41,266 bases of DNA, from NCBI GenBank assembly GCA_002382445.1, contig DGAQ01000004.1, positions 1-41,266 on the forward strand. The letters are read 5' to 3'. The notes below the pieces were generated by a model, which saw only the letters and a list, made by a program, of their open reading frames with translations, was not told where the DNA came from and ran no database searches. Position 1 is the stretch's first letter; each line of letters begins with the position of its first letter. Below are positions 14,706-23,745 of the stretch, piece by piece. A program made the position numbers and the translations under genes. The DNA comes from Porticoccaceae bacterium UBA4026 (GTDB taxonomy: Bacteria > Pseudomonadota > Gammaproteobacteria > Pseudomonadales > Porticoccaceae).

Positions 14706-15107
14706 ATGCGTCATCGCTATAGTGGCCGCAAGCTGAACAAAACAGGCACTCATAAAAGGGCAATGTTCCGAAATATGACTGCGTCTTTGGTTGAGCACGA
14801 GCTAATTAAGACTACTCTGCCCAAAGCAAAGGAGCTCCGTCGTTTTGCTGAGCCGTTTATTACGCTAGCAAAGGAAGACAGCGTTGCTAATCGTCGGTTG
14901 GCGTTTGATCGGCTGCGTGATAAAGCAACAGTTGGAAAGTTATTTTCTGATCTTGGACCGCGGTTTTCCGAGCGGCCGGGTGGATATCTACGTATTTTGA
15001 AATGTGGTAATCGTACTGGAGATAAGGCTCCTATGGCTTATGTTGAGCTTGTGGGTCGCAAGATGGGTGAATCTTCGGGCGAAGTCCTGGAAACCGCAGC
15101 TGAGTAG
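14706..15107 (+). CDS. rplQ: 50S ribosomal protein L17
   Basis: L17 is a large-subunit protein near the tunnel exit. The 133 residues (127 in E. coli) begin MRHRYSGRKLNKTGTHKRAMFRNM. They contain the LPKAKELRRFAEPFITLAK block and end with the RPGGYLRILKCGNRTGDKAPMAYVEL segment. AAGGA at 14694-14698 precedes the ATG. It is the last gene of the ribosomal protein run and is closed by a terminator. Confidence 0.97.
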   Translation: MRHRYSGRKLNKTGTHKRAMFRNMTASLVEHELIKTTLPKAKELRRFAEPFITLAKEDSVANRRLAFDRLRDKATVGKLFSDLGPRFSERPGGYLRILKCGNRTGDKAPMAYVELVGRKMGESSGEVLETAAE

Positions 15108-15126
15108 CGGTTTCTACCGAACAATC

Positions 15127-15153
15127 AAAGCCGAGTTCTTGCTCGGCTTTTTT
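15127..15153 (+). terminator. Intrinsic terminator after rplQ
   Basis: A nine-pair perfect stem joins AAAGCCGAG (15127-15135) and CTCGGCTTT (15142-15150), with a six-base loop followed by a run of Ts. It ends the S10-spc-alpha transcript. Because the stem is flanked by A and T runs it could also work on the opposite strand for apaH, whose stop is about 33 bases away. Confidence 0.9.
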
Positions 15154-15185
15154 GTGTCTATTTAAATGAGCATAATTGGCGTCGC

Positions 15186-15983
15186 CTAGGTATTTAAGTG
15201 GACGTATTCTTGGGTATCCAGGTTCATGATTCTCATTGCACCACCCCATATGTAGCCAGTGTCTAAAGGAAACAGATTGACGCCGCAATCGCGCCCTTTT
15301 AAAGCGGCCCAATGGCCAAAGATTATTTTATTCCCACGGCTTTTTCGGCCTGCGTGATCGAACCAAGCTTTATACCCGGCAGGTGGATTAATGGTGCTTT
15401 TAGAGTCGAGCTCTAGCTCCCCTTGGGCCTTACAAAACCTCATACGTGTTAAATAATTAGTGATGACTCTTAGTCTGTCGGGCGACTCTAGATTATCTGA
15501 CCAAAGCAGCGGAAGGTTGCCGTACATAGCGGCGAAATAATCACCGCTATTCTCTGAGGTCAGTGCTCGGCTGACCTCACTGGCAAGCTCCTCTGCTTGC
15601 GCAATGGACCATTGAGGGGGAATTCCCGCGTGAACAACCGTATAGCCTTTAATATTTAATAGAAGAGGTTGTTGCTGCAACCAGCCAAGTATTTCATCTC
15701 TATCTGATGCCTCAAGAATCGGGTTGAGCGTGTCTTTTGACGTAGGATTTCTTATTCCATGAGCTATCGCCAGCAGGTGGAGGTCGTGGTTTCCTAATAC
15801 AGTGGTAAATGAATCACCGAGATTTTTACAATAACGTAAGGTTTCGAGTGATTTTGGTCCTCGATTAACGAGATCGCCAACGGCTATTAGATGGTCCTTA
15901 TTGGGATCAAACTGAATCTTAGATAGGAGCTCCGTCAAGGCATCAAAACAGCCCTGAATATCGCCTACAGCATAATGAGTCAT
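15186..15983 (-). CDS. apaH: Diadenosine tetraphosphatase (symmetrical)
   Basis: ApaH hydrolyses Ap4A to two ADP molecules and can remove Np4 caps from RNA. The 265 residues carry the metallophosphatase motifs in order: GDIQG (about 7-11), GDLVNRGP (about 36-43), GNHD (about 64-67), HAG (about 118-120) and GHW near 225. The start codon follows the apaG stop without a gap. It is the last gene of the lptD-surA-pdxA-rsmA-apaG-apaH cluster, an order conserved in many gammaproteobacteria. Confidence 0.96.
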   Translation of the reverse strand: MTHYAVGDIQGCFDALTELLSKIQFDPNKDHLIAVGDLVNRGPKSLETLRYCKNLGDSFTTVLGNHDLHLLAIAHGIRNPTSKDTLNPILEASDRDEILGWLQQQPLLLNIKGYTVVHAGIPPQWSIAQAEELASEVSRALTSENSGDYFAAMYGNLPLLWSDNLESPDRLRVITNYLTRMRFCKAQGELELDSKSTINPPAGYKAWFDHAGRKSRGNKIIFGHWAALKGRDCGVNLFPLDTGYIWGGAMRIMNLDTQEYVHLNT

Positions 15984-16364
15984 CTAATGGACTAGGTTGG
16001 GAGTTGAGAGGAGAAACGGCTTGACTAGCGCATTAAAGGCCACACCACAATCATCGACAAACTGGTATGAGCCTTCCATGGTCCCCACAGGGGTGTCTAG
16101 AACCACTGCGCTAGTGTACTCATAGTGGTCGCCACTCAGGATGATAGGCTGTTTTCCGACAACACCTTCTCCATGCACCTCCCGCCGCTCTTGGTTAGAA
16201 TCGATAATAATCCAATGCCGTGTAAGTAGCTTCGCTGAACGCACACTCTGGTTTTTAATCGTTATATGGTAGGCAAATACATAGCGACCTTCTTCGGGAC
16301 GGGATTCTTCGTCTAGATACTCAGTAATGACTGTAACCATAATAGGGTGCTTGCTAATAGTCAT
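15984..16364 (-). CDS. apaG: ApaG domain protein
   Basis: ApaG is a 126-residue beta-sandwich protein (the family is about 125). The conserved core is visible: FAYHITIKNQSVRSAKLLTRHWIIIDSNQ, the GEGVVGKQPIILSGDHYEYTS block, and the MEGSYQF segment. Its biochemical role in bacteria is not settled; it is related to metal-binding and F-box associated domains. It overlaps the rsmA stop by one base and abuts apaH, so all three are probably translated as one unit. Confidence 0.95.
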   Translation of the reverse strand: MTISKHPIMVTVITEYLDEESRPEEGRYVFAYHITIKNQSVRSAKLLTRHWIIIDSNQERREVHGEGVVGKQPIILSGDHYEYTSAVVLDTPVGTMEGSYQFVDDCGVAFNALVKPFLLSTPNLVH

Positions 16365-17161
16365 TAGGTCTCGCTCATTGATTGATTAATGTGATTTGCA
16401 ATTGCGACAAAATCGCTGACGGCCAGTTGTTCTGGCCGCAATGAAAGGTCCAGTTGTCCCTCTAAGTCACCCAAACAGTGTGTTAGCGATTTCAAACAGT
16501 TTCGGAGGGTCTTTCGACGCTGTTGAAAACTCAGATTAACGACTTGCCGGAATAAAATTTCATTTTCAGCAATAAAGGGCTTTTGTCGGTGGGGTTTTAA
16601 TCTAACAACGGCAGATTGAACTTTTGGGGCTGGCCTAAAGGATTCGGGAGGGACAGGGATAATCGGCATCACCTGGCAGTGATACTGAATCATTACAGAC
16701 AGTCTTCCATAGGTCTTGTTGCCAGGGCTCGCGCCCAAACGGTCAACCACTTCGCGCTGCAACATGAAATGCATATCTTTGATCAGATGACCCACTTGAA
16801 GTAGATGAAAGAGAATTGGAGTGGAAATATTGTAGGGCAAGTTCCCTACCAGTCGCAAATCTCGGCCATCATAAAATTGGCTGAAATCTACCTCTAGGGC
16901 ATCGCCACTGTGAATAGTAAATTCAGGATAAGCAGCAAATTTAGTGGCTAAAAACTTCACCAAATCACGATCTAATTCCAAAACCGACATACTGGGACAT
17001 CGTTTTATTAGATGCTCAGTCAGCGCAGCAGTACCAGGACCGATTTCTATAAGGTTATCACTTACTTTCGGACCAATGGCAGAGATTATTTGGCTTATTA
17101 CCCGTTGGTCGATAAGGAAATTTTGGCCAAATCGTTTGCGAGGCTGGTGGTCCTTCTTCAT
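16364..17161 (-). CDS. rsmA: 16S rRNA dimethyladenosine transferase
   Basis: RsmA (KsgA) dimethylates two adjacent adenosines near the 3' end of 16S rRNA, a late checkpoint of small-subunit assembly. The 265 residues show the RKRFGQNFLID start, SAM motif I (EIGPGTAALT, about 39-48), the acidic ELD loop, the GDAL motif, and the catalytic NLPYN motif (about 108-112). The C-terminal part has the QRRKTLRN helix. Its start overlaps the pdxA stop by four bases. Confidence 0.97.
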   Translation of the reverse strand: MKKDHQPRKRFGQNFLIDQRVISQIISAIGPKVSDNLIEIGPGTAALTEHLIKRCPSMSVLELDRDLVKFLATKFAAYPEFTIHSGDALEVDFSQFYDGRDLRLVGNLPYNISTPILFHLLQVGHLIKDMHFMLQREVVDRLGASPGNKTYGRLSVMIQYHCQVMPIIPVPPESFRPAPKVQSAVVRLKPHRQKPFIAENEILFRQVVNLSFQQRRKTLRNCLKSLTHCLGDLEGQLDLSLRPEQLAVSDFVAIANHINQSMSET

Positions 17162-18135
17162 ATCTGGTTGCTGGCCATTTGCACGGCGACCTTTATTGCA
17201 GTCTGTAAACTACCAATGTCAGCAGAACCGGTACCGGCCAAATCTAATGCTGTACCGTGATCAACTGATGTCCTGATAATAGGCAGGCCAAGGGTTATGT
17301 TGGCGGCTCTGCCAAAGCCCTGATACTTCAGTACAGGTAATCCTTGGTCGTGGTACATGACTAAAACTGCATCTGCACCCCTAAGGTATTTCGGGGTAAA
17401 TAGAGTGTCAGCGGGTAGCGGCCCCACCAGATTAAAGCCGGCCTCGCGATACTGACTAATTACAGGCTCTATAATATCAATCTCTTCTCGACCTAAATGA
17501 CCGCCTTCTCCGGCGTGAGGATTAAGGCCGCTGACCAAAATTGTAGGCAGTTTTATGCCGAATTTATCTTGAAGGCCTTTGTATAGCACATCGATGACGG
17601 ACCTGAGTAGTTCGGCAGAAATAGCGTCAGGGACATCACGAAGAGGGAGGTGAGTGGTCGCTAAAGCAACACGTAACTGCTCTGTTGCCAACATCATTAC
17701 CACGGTACCACTCTTTGTTTTTTCAGCTAAATATTCAGTGTGGCCGCTAAATCTAATACCAGCGTCATTAATAATTGATTTCTGTACAGGCCCCGTCACC
17801 ATCGCGTGGCATATACCTTGTTCACAGGAAGCGATCGCGGCATCTAAACAGTTGAGCACATAGGGTGCATTGGCTCGATTTAGCACGCCAGGTTCAACTG
17901 GCATCGCCACCTTAATCGGAACAATAGCAAGTTCACCTGGGATTGATGAGACAAAGTCGTCTTTCACTTCAACTAAATTAAGCGGCAGATTTAACAGCGC
18001 GGCACGTGCGGCCAACATATCTGGATCGGCGAACGCTATAAATTGTTGTTGCTGTATTTGCTGGACCAATTGGACTAGTACATCAGGGCCTATCCCGGAG
18101 GGCTCCCCCGGGCTCAATGCCAGATTGAGTGTCAT
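17158..18135 (-). CDS. pdxA: 4-hydroxythreonine-4-phosphate dehydrogenase
   Basis: PdxA oxidises 4-phosphohydroxy-L-threonine in pyridoxal phosphate synthesis. The 325 residues begin with the LSPGEPSGIGPD signature. They contain GHTEYLAEKT with a metal-binding histidine, GLNPHAGEGGHLGREE with a second one, and the C-terminal YHDQGLPVLK with a third, followed by IIRTSVDHGTALDLAGTG. It overlaps surA upstream and rsmA downstream by four bases each. Confidence 0.97.
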   Translation of the reverse strand: MTLNLALSPGEPSGIGPDVLVQLVQQIQQQQFIAFADPDMLAARAALLNLPLNLVEVKDDFVSSIPGELAIVPIKVAMPVEPGVLNRANAPYVLNCLDAAIASCEQGICHAMVTGPVQKSIINDAGIRFSGHTEYLAEKTKSGTVVMMLATEQLRVALATTHLPLRDVPDAISAELLRSVIDVLYKGLQDKFGIKLPTILVSGLNPHAGEGGHLGREEIDIIEPVISQYREAGFNLVGPLPADTLFTPKYLRGADAVLVMYHDQGLPVLKYQGFGRAANITLGLPIIRTSVDHGTALDLAGTGSADIGSLQTAIKVAVQMASNQI

Positions 18136-19463
18136 GACTGAGTGGGCTCTTTAATTTCGATAAAGGCCTCGTCACGTATTTCCTGAAGCCAGACTTGTAG
18201 CTCTTCTTCATACTTTCGCTGTCGGAGCATATTTTGTGCTCTGTTCCTCAAGATCTCATCACTAAAATCCTGTTCTCGACGCTCGGTGACTTGCAGGATA
18301 TGCCAACCAAATTGAGATGAGAACGGCGCACTTACGTCATTGACTGCAATTGTACTCATGGTTTGCTCAAACTCAGGAACAAACATTCCTGGAGTGGACC
18401 AGCCTAATTCGCCGCCATTTAAAGCAGAGCCCGGATCTTCTGAAAATTCTTTAGCTAGAATGGAAAAGCCTTTCCCTGCGATAATCTGAGAGCGCAAATT
18501 ATTGAGTTGAGCAATAGTAGTACTTACATCGCGAATTTGATTGGGTTTAATTAGAATGTGCCGTGCGAAGTGCTGCTCTATCAATTGCTTTTCGCCACCA
18601 CGACGCTCATAGAGTTTAATTAAGTGGTAGCCTGCGTCGCTACGGATAGGTTTGGATACCTCACCGAGGTTTAGTTGCTCCACAGCATCAATAAATACAC
18701 CGGGTAATTGCGCCATTTTTCTCCAACCAAGGTCGCCACCTTGAAGAGCGGATTGATCTGCAGAGTTGGCAATGGCTAGCGCTCTAAAATCTTCTCCCTT
18801 ATTAGTTTGATCTAACAATTCTAAGGTCTTCGCAAGTATTTCATCGACCTCCTGCTTGCTAGACCCACTGGATATTGAAAGCAAAATTTGACCAATATTA
18901 ACATCGGGAGAGGTGACAAAACGACCTTCTTCGGAACTCAAAAAATTATCTAATTCCTGCTCGCTAATTCTGATGCGACGCATCACCTTTCCTTGCTGGA
19001 CCCTAAGAATTGTCATTTCATTGCGAATTTCTTCTCGAATTATACCTACGCTACTACCCTGCAGGGCAAGTTCGTCAATATACTCATCCATAGTTTGTTT
19101 GTTGTTTGTGGCGATTCGAGCTATAGCTTGATTGAGTTCTTCATCAGTGATGCGGATGCCTGCGCTGTAACCCATAGTAAGTTGCAGGCGCTCAGAGATT
19201 AGTCTCTCGAGTATCTGTTGCCTCAGAATATCCTCTGGTGGCGCCTGAGTACCAGAAGCCTGAATCTGAGTTAGTACCGCCATCATTCTTTGATCTAGCT
19301 CGCTTTGTAAGACCACATCATCATCGACGATGGCGGTTATCTTATCCAAGACCTTAATCTGAGCATTAACCATGCTAGGTAAAAAAAGCATGCTAAAAAC
19401 TAAGATTAATCCAGCGAGGTTTTGCTTAGAAGTTCTCTGTATGTTCATATCCATAAATACCAT
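18132..19463 (-). CDS. surA: Periplasmic chaperone and peptidyl-prolyl isomerase SurA
   Basis: SurA escorts outer-membrane proteins, including LptD, across the periplasm. The 443-residue frame has a signal peptide (hydrophobic LAGLILVFSMLFLPS, likely cleaved after VNA). The N-terminal chaperone domain and two parvulin domains follow; the second holds the GGELGWSTPGMFVPEFE signature. Three in-frame ATGs (19463, 19454, 19448) compete. The last gives MNIQRTSKQN and a more usual signal peptide. From 19463 the gene overlaps the lptD end by 38 bases. No strong ribosome binding site decides the start. Confidence 0.96.
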   Translation of the reverse strand: MVFMDMNIQRTSKQNLAGLILVFSMLFLPSMVNAQIKVLDKITAIVDDDVVLQSELDQRMMAVLTQIQASGTQAPPEDILRQQILERLISERLQLTMGYSAGIRITDEELNQAIARIATNNKQTMDEYIDELALQGSSVGIIREEIRNEMTILRVQQGKVMRRIRISEQELDNFLSSEEGRFVTSPDVNIGQILLSISSGSSKQEVDEILAKTLELLDQTNKGEDFRALAIANSADQSALQGGDLGWRKMAQLPGVFIDAVEQLNLGEVSKPIRSDAGYHLIKLYERRGGEKQLIEQHFARHILIKPNQIRDVSTTIAQLNNLRSQIIAGKGFSILAKEFSEDPGSALNGGELGWSTPGMFVPEFEQTMSTIAVNDVSAPFSSQFGWHILQVTERREQDFSDEILRNRAQNMLRQRKYEEELQVWLQEIRDEAFIEIKEPTQS

Positions 19464-21864
19464 TACTTAACAGTGTATCTACCCGGCCACTGCTGCCAGC
19501 CAGACCTTTAAATTCTATTTGGAAAAAGAGACCATTTTTGCCTCTTAATTCTTGCTCGGGAAACAATACCTTATCATTTCTGTCCAACCACCTGCGAGCG
19601 ACAAGGGATGCTCTCCAGCAACAGTTGTTGTATTCGAACCCCGCGAACACTTCAAGTTCCCTGCGATTTGTAAAATCATGACTCCAGCGCCCAACAAGAT
19701 TAAAATTATTCGATACCGGAATGAAGGCCGACACAGTAGCTTGCTTTATGTCTTGGTCGATTGACTGGACATCATATAACCGAGCAGCCCTGCTAGTATA
19801 TCGATAAGTGAAGTTGAATAGTCGTCTTTCTTGGTCATTATAGCGAAGGCTTAGGCTACTTTTTTGTAGCTGGCGATCGAAATCGTTATAGACGAGGTCT
19901 GTGTTGAAACGCCATTTTTTATTGATTCGACCGGCTAATTCTATCGCGATGAGAGATTTGTCTCGACCAATATTGGATAATTCTGTGGCAGTGGGCACGG
20001 CTGTCAACGTGACTAGTCGATCTGCGTAGTACACAGACTGCGCAATACTGGCTCTGAAGCGTTCTTGGCCGGATGCTTGGTCAATAAAGCGAGTGGTAAA
20101 ACCTACCGTCAAACGCTCATCGTCAGAGATTCTATCGCCGCCAACGAAGCGACCGTCGCGAAACAGTTTTTCGTAAGAGGGAGTGAGTTCTCTCGTGTCA
20201 AAGTCAGGTAAAGACGATTGATCTCTGTAGGTTGATTTGAGATAAAACAGTCGCGGCTCAAAAGTTTGCGTATAACCGGCCAACCAACTTGAATTTCTAT
20301 CGAATAAGACGCTAGTATCAAGACTGTATACAGGAACGGTAATTTCGGGACTTCTATTAGTCAACTGGGCTGAAAGATCATCTGGATAATCGAGGCTGTA
20401 GGCAAGGTGCTTCAATTGTATTTTAGGTTTGAAATAACCCCAGTTCCAGCGTTGATCCCAACTTATGCCGTAATCAACACGACTGCGAGTACCTTCAACC
20501 ATGTCTGGATTACTGTGGTTAAATATGGTGTATCGGGTGTTAAGGTCAATCACCATATTATTAGCAAAACGATAATATCCATCGACAACCACATTAGGTA
20601 AGACTGAGTACTGATCATCTAACCCTTCTGTGATTACCTGATAGTCCCGACTTTCGATGCGATAGTTCCAATGATCAGTTTTATAGCTAGCATCGACTCG
20701 CTGTTGCAAGTGGGTTCTGCTAGTCTCATCGAGCGTCATATTGCCAAGATCACGAACGTATTGTATGTCGCTGACCCTGCTGTAATCTATCAAAGTGGAC
20801 CAAGGCAGGCCTTCGCCGCCAAGATGGCTGAGATTAAACTTATAGCGATCTTCACCCTCATTCAGATAAAGCCCAGTCAGGGGGTCAATTTTTTCAGCAT
20901 CATTTCCACCTTTGTCGTTGTTCAAAAAAGCCGCAGAAACCTTACTTTTTGACCAACTATTCAAATAACGAAAATCTGTCTCTAGGCTGAAACCGCGGTG
21001 TTGAATGTAGCGCGGAGATATTGTGGCGTCGTAATTTTCAGCGATATTCCAATAAATTGGCTGGGTAAAGTCTAAGCCATTTTTTTGGTTCATATCGATC
21101 CAGGGAAACAGTAAGCCTGATGCGCGACGATCATCGATTGGAAATTTCATGTAGGGTAGGTAGAAAATTGGTACATCTTTGACTTCTAGGCGGGCGCTTC
21201 TCACTGTTGCGAAACCAGAATCTTGGTCAATTTTAATTTCTTTAGTCACTAACTGCCAGCTTGAATCGCCGGGTTCACAGGACGAGTATGAAGCATCAGA
21301 GATGACGATAATATCTTCGGTTGTCCGGTTTACTTGCCTGGCGACGCCGCGGACTGAAGCCTTATGAATGACATAAGTGACATTGTTGACCTGTACATTT
21401 TGGGTAGCCATATCAATGATGGCCTCATCGCCAATCAGCAACAACCCCGGTTCACGAAATTGTACATTGCCTTTCAGCGAAACCTGTCCGATCGCCTTAT
21501 CCACTCTGGCATGACTGCTGCGAACCTCACGGTTACCGTGAAATATCTCAACATCACCCTCTAAGATCGCTACTGAATCAGATGGGGCTTCAGTGGAGAT
21601 AGCTTTAATCCTTAGAGGTGCATCTTCCATCTTCAAATCAGCGTCTTGACCATCATATTGAGGTTCAACATAGCCACCACAACAATTAGACGGGAGTTTG
21701 CTGCGTTGCTCGTCGGTCATAGCCTGGGCTTTAATCCAGTCAAGGCTGTGTGGTGTGGTATCACTTTCAGTCGCTACGGCGGTTATTGGCCATGCGAGAA
21801 TGATGGCCGCCGCTGTTATACAACGCAGACGAAGTCGGGTAACAATGTATTGATTTGCTAGCAT
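19426..21864 (-). CDS. lptD: LPS-assembly protein LptD
   Basis: LptD is the outer-membrane barrel that inserts lipopolysaccharide with LptE as plug. The 812 residues have a signal peptide (about 1-31) and the periplasmic OstA-type jellyroll (SVAILEGDVEIFHGNREVRS region). A long C-terminal barrel follows, with many alternating Tyr and Arg strands. The cysteines of the disulfide switch can be traced: CC in SNCCGG near residue 61, one in YSSCEPGDSSW near 195, and CC in YNNCCW near the C-terminus. It is first in a cluster with its chaperone surA. Confidence 0.97.
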   Translation of the reverse strand: MLANQYIVTRLRLRCITAAAIILAWPITAVATESDTTPHSLDWIKAQAMTDEQRSKLPSNCCGGYVEPQYDGQDADLKMEDAPLRIKAISTEAPSDSVAILEGDVEIFHGNREVRSSHARVDKAIGQVSLKGNVQFREPGLLLIGDEAIIDMATQNVQVNNVTYVIHKASVRGVARQVNRTTEDIIVISDASYSSCEPGDSSWQLVTKEIKIDQDSGFATVRSARLEVKDVPIFYLPYMKFPIDDRRASGLLFPWIDMNQKNGLDFTQPIYWNIAENYDATISPRYIQHRGFSLETDFRYLNSWSKSKVSAAFLNNDKGGNDAEKIDPLTGLYLNEGEDRYKFNLSHLGGEGLPWSTLIDYSRVSDIQYVRDLGNMTLDETSRTHLQQRVDASYKTDHWNYRIESRDYQVITEGLDDQYSVLPNVVVDGYYRFANNMVIDLNTRYTIFNHSNPDMVEGTRSRVDYGISWDQRWNWGYFKPKIQLKHLAYSLDYPDDLSAQLTNRSPEITVPVYSLDTSVLFDRNSSWLAGYTQTFEPRLFYLKSTYRDQSSLPDFDTRELTPSYEKLFRDGRFVGGDRISDDERLTVGFTTRFIDQASGQERFRASIAQSVYYADRLVTLTAVPTATELSNIGRDKSLIAIELAGRINKKWRFNTDLVYNDFDRQLQKSSLSLRYNDQERRLFNFTYRYTSRAARLYDVQSIDQDIKQATVSAFIPVSNNFNLVGRWSHDFTNRRELEVFAGFEYNNCCWRASLVARRWLDRNDKVLFPEQELRGKNGLFFQIEFKGLAGSSGRVDTLLSNGIYGYEHTENF

Positions 21865-22035
21865 CAGAGCCAGAGTCCAACAGTCATATTAATACCGAAA
21901 CATTTTACCTGATATATTCGACTATTAACGCGATCAAATGACTTAAATGAGCTAAAATTAAATTTTATTGCCAAGGGAGAATAGAGACAGTGGTTGCCGC
22001 TGATAAGCCAACCTCCTTTGGAGGAATAAAGACGG
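21865..22035. promoter_or_regulatory. Divergent control region between lptD and amgK
   Basis: This 171-base A+T-rich region must hold the promoters for lptD (leftward) and the amgK operon (rightward). On the minus strand TTGATC and TATCAG with a 17-base spacer are a weak candidate. On the plus strand TAAAAT (21953-21958) is a possible -10 box without a convincing -35. I did not find a convincing sigma-E type pair, though lptD and surA are sigma-E controlled in E. coli. Confidence 0.3.
22012..22024 (+). promoter_or_regulatory. Hairpin containing the amgK ribosome binding site
   Basis: CCTCC (22012-22016) is the exact complement of GGAGG (22020-22024), with only TTT between. The only strong Shine-Dalgarno sequence before amgK (ATG 22036) is therefore one arm of a five-pair hairpin. 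The spacing to the start, 11 bases, is also long. This would lower translation unless the stem is opened. Confidence 0.45.
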
Positions 22036-23073
22036 ATGAGTAACGATCTCAGTCAGGGTTTTACAGATTGGATTTTGGCTTATGTGCCCGCTGGCAATAA
22101 GCTTGCCGAGCCGCTGACTGTATCGCCCCTTAAAGGTGATGCCGGGTTTCGCCGTTATTATCGATTAAATACCCAGCCAAGCCTTATTGCAGTTAATTCG
22201 CCTCCAAGCAAGGAAAAGAACGAGGCTTACGTTGATATCTCTTTAGTCTTTAAAACTGCTGGCATAAGGCGACCTTCGATTAGAGCGGTTGATTTCAGTC
22301 GAGGCTTTTTACTGTTAGAAGACTTTGGTGATCAATTAGTACAGTCAGTTCTCACCGATAAGACCGTTGAATATCGATATCAGCAAGCGGAGTCGACGCT
22401 CCTATCAATTCAGCAATTACCGATTAACCCTCAGGTTTTCAAAGCATATGACGCAGATCTGTTGTCTGAAGAGCTCGATTTATTTCAACAGTGGTTTGTA
22501 AAAGAGTTACTCGGTATCAGGATTGATTCTGCGGCACAGCTTATGATTAAAACACTTTACAGCGATTTAATCTGTAGCGCTTTAGAGCAACCCAAGGTTA
22601 TTGTTCACCGAGACTACCACTCACGTAATTTAATGATTTTGAATGATGACAGCATTGGAGTGATCGACTTCCAAGATGCTGTCTACGGCCCTATTACCTA
22701 CGATTTAGTGTCTCTTTTAAGGGATTGCTATGTGCGCTGGCCTATGGCGTTAGTCCAAGAAAGGACGCTAAAGTATAAACAAAAATTAGAGCAGTTAGGA
22801 CTAGTAGAGGGAGTTGGCGACCAGGATTTTTTACGTTGGTTCGATCTTATGGGGTTACAAAGACATTTAAAAGTGATGGGTATATTTTCTAGGTTGGCCT
22901 TAAGAGATCAAAAAGTTGATTATTTGAATGATCTCTCTCTCGTGATTGCCTATAGCTTGGAGGTAGCCAATCTTTACCCAGAGACCCGGGAATTTGGCTA
23001 TTGGTTTAAGCAAGAAATCACACCCTGGTTGCTCAAAAAAAGTTGGTATAAGGAATGGAGTGCTCTGCAATGA
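22036..23073 (+). CDS. amgK: N-acetylmuramate/N-acetylglucosamine kinase, AmgK type
   Basis: This is an aminoglycoside-phosphotransferase-fold kinase. In Pseudomonas AmgK phosphorylates MurNAc and GlcNAc at the anomeric carbon, feeding MurU in a peptidoglycan recycling route that avoids fosfomycin-sensitive MurA. The 345 residues show the Brenner motif VHRDYHSRNLM and the metal-binding IDFQDAVYGP that follows; the YDLVSLLRDCYVRWP segment is typical of AmgK. The assignment rests on the next gene being MurU-like and on position beside lptD, as I recall for P. putida. Without those it would be called only a phosphotransferase. Confidence 0.88.
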   Translation: MSNDLSQGFTDWILAYVPAGNKLAEPLTVSPLKGDAGFRRYYRLNTQPSLIAVNSPPSKEKNEAYVDISLVFKTAGIRRPSIRAVDFSRGFLLLEDFGDQLVQSVLTDKTVEYRYQQAESTLLSIQQLPINPQVFKAYDADLLSEELDLFQQWFVKELLGIRIDSAAQLMIKTLYSDLICSALEQPKVIVHRDYHSRNLMILNDDSIGVIDFQDAVYGPITYDLVSLLRDCYVRWPMALVQERTLKYKQKLEQLGLVEGVGDQDFLRWFDLMGLQRHLKVMGIFSRLALRDQKVDYLNDLSLVIAYSLEVANLYPETREFGYWFKQEITPWLLKKSWYKEWSALQ

Positions 23074-23744
23074 AGGCAATGATTTTGGCCGCTGGATTGG
23101 GTGCTCGACTTCGGCCACTAACCAACAGTATACCCAAGCCCATGCTTAAGGTCGCCGGGAAACCGTTGCTTGAATATCATCTTGAAAGGTTGTCGCACGC
23201 TGGTATTACCGAAATTGTCATCAATATCTCTTGGTTAGCGGATCAAATAGAAGATTATTTTTCTGACGGTAGCGACTTTGGAGTGAACATTAATTGGTCG
23301 CATGAAGACATTCCTTTAGAGACTGGGGGTGGTATTTTTAATGCTTTGCCGGCCTTAGGGTCAGCCCCTTTTTTATTAATCAGTGGTGATGTTTGGACTG
23401 ATTTCCCGATTGAAACGCTATTGATAAAACCGATGGAATCGAAAAATCTAGCGCATTTAGTGTTGGTAGATAATCCTGAGCACAACCTTATGGGAGACTT
23501 TTCGCTAGAACATAGTAGAGTAGGCTTTGAGGCAGAACGACATACCTATAGTGGCATCAGCATATTAAGCCCTGAGTTGTTCAATGATATTGATGCGCAG
23601 AAGAACGTTTTCCCGTTGAGAAATGTACTGCGACCAGCGATTCTCTCCAATCGGATAAGCGGCACCCTTTATTCAGGGGAATGGTGTGATGTTGGGACTT
23701 TACAACGGTATAATAAGTTACATAAGCCGATAACTGAGGGCTAA
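23070..23744 (+). CDS. murU: N-acetylmuramate 1-phosphate uridylyltransferase, MurU type
   Basis: This nucleotidyltransferase converts MurNAc-1-phosphate and UTP to UDP-MurNAc in the AmgK-MurU recycling path. From ATG 23070 it has 224 residues starting MKAMILAAGLGARLRPLTN with the IPKPM loop, the sugar-nucleotide pyrophosphorylase signature. The usual LLISGDVWTDF metal-site segment lies near residue 105. I rejected ATG 23055, which adds five residues inside amgK; 23070 gives the usual N-terminus and an ATGA overlap with amgK. Family members can also be hexose-1-phosphate guanylyl- or thymidylyltransferases, so the substrate is inferred from context. Confidence 0.88.
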   Translation: MKAMILAAGLGARLRPLTNSIPKPMLKVAGKPLLEYHLERLSHAGITEIVINISWLADQIEDYFSDGSDFGVNINWSHEDIPLETGGGIFNALPALGSAPFLLISGDVWTDFPIETLLIKPMESKNLAHLVLVDNPEHNLMGDFSLEHSRVGFEAERHTYSGISILSPELFNDIDAQKNVFPLRNVLRPAILSNRISGTLYSGEWCDVGTLQRYNKLHKPITEG

Positions 23745-23745
23745 A

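Noticed and set aside
23055..23069. Upstream ATG for murU
   Set aside because: It adds five residues not found in the family; ATG 23070 overlaps the amgK stop and gives the standard N-terminus.
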